Below, in pieces: positions 8,493-8,569 of a DNA stretch of 8,569 nt. Under the pieces are notes generated by a model, which had not been told where the DNA came from, made no database searches, and saw only the letters and a list, made by a program, of their open reading frames with translations. Each line of letters opens with the position of its first letter. Position 1 is the first letter of the stretch. Position numbers and translations under genes: made by a program. This DNA comes from Archangium sp. (GTDB lineage Bacteria > Myxococcota > Myxococcia > Myxococcales > Myxococcaceae), in the NCBI GenBank assembly GCA_016793585.1, contig JAEUJR010000141.1, forward strand, positions 1-8,569, written 5' to 3'.

Positions 8493-8569
8493 ATGGAACC
8501 GCTCTCGACTCCGTCTGGCACTTATCAGCTCGTGCGCCGGCTCGCGGCGGGCGCCATGGGCACGGTGCA
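8493..8569 (+). CDS. N-terminus of a Ser/Thr protein kinase (partial)
   Basis: From ATG 8493 to the right edge the frame gives 25 residues. GTYQLVRRLAAGAMGTV (9-25) matches the opening of bacterial Hanks-type kinases: the Y-x-L strand, then the glycine-rich ATP loop, usually L-G/A-x-G-x-M-G-x-V. The first loop glycine is Ala here, a frequent variant in myxobacterial kinases. The rest, including VAIK, HRD and DFG motifs, lies outside the window. AAGGA precedes the ATG by one base, closer than ideal. The gene diverges from the adenylate cyclase with 16 bp between the start codons. The family call rests on a short but distinctive match. Confidence 0.72.
   Translation, partial: MEPLSTPSGTYQLVRRLAAGAMGTV

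Overview
The window is GC-rich, densely coding bacterial DNA with strong G/C preference at third codon positions. The combination of an N-terminal fragment of a Ser/Thr protein kinase, a two-transmembrane Cache/HAMP adenylate cyclase, a LysM-FecR cell-envelope protein and an atypical receiver-domain protein suggests a myxobacterium-like member of Myxococcota (Deltaproteobacteria in older usage). That placement is inferred from gene content and composition; no marker gene is present.

Left part (1-1991, plus strand). The window opens with the last 43 codons of an unidentified gene, followed at once by a perfect 8-bp-stem hairpin. A proline iminopeptidase and a pirin-family cupin protein follow, joined by a GTGA start/stop overlap, so they are very probably cotranscribed.

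Middle part (1992-4800, plus strand). A TetR/AcrR-type regulator is followed by a 4Fe-4S protein that combines a QueG-like (epoxyqueuosine reductase-like) region with a C-terminal SCP2 sterol-carrier domain, and then by a short-chain dehydrogenase. A 25-nt element centred on an ATGATG-NN-CATCAT palindrome lies just before the regulator's start. It recurs, with 22 of 25 bases identical, over the start of the Fe-S gene. The likely reading is that the regulator controls both itself and a small redox operon (Fe-S/SCP2 protein plus SDR). The substrate is unknown; the SCP2 domain hints at a hydrophobic or lipid-like ligand.

Right part (4806-8476, minus strand). Three genes run leftward: a class III (IIIb-like) adenylate cyclase with a periplasmic Cache-like sensor, a secreted LysM/FecR/Fn3-like envelope protein whose start overlaps the cyclase stop (TGATG), and a small protein with a degenerate response-regulator receiver fold. 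This operon converges on the SDR gene with only 5 bp between stop codons, and a hairpin covers both stops.

Right edge (8493-8569, plus strand). The first 25 codons of a Ser/Thr kinase diverge from the cyclase with only 16 bp between the two start codons, so each gene's promoter must lie in or next to the other's coding sequence. No rRNA, tRNA, CRISPR array, insertion sequence or phage gene was seen. No stretch over 300 bases lacks a gene.
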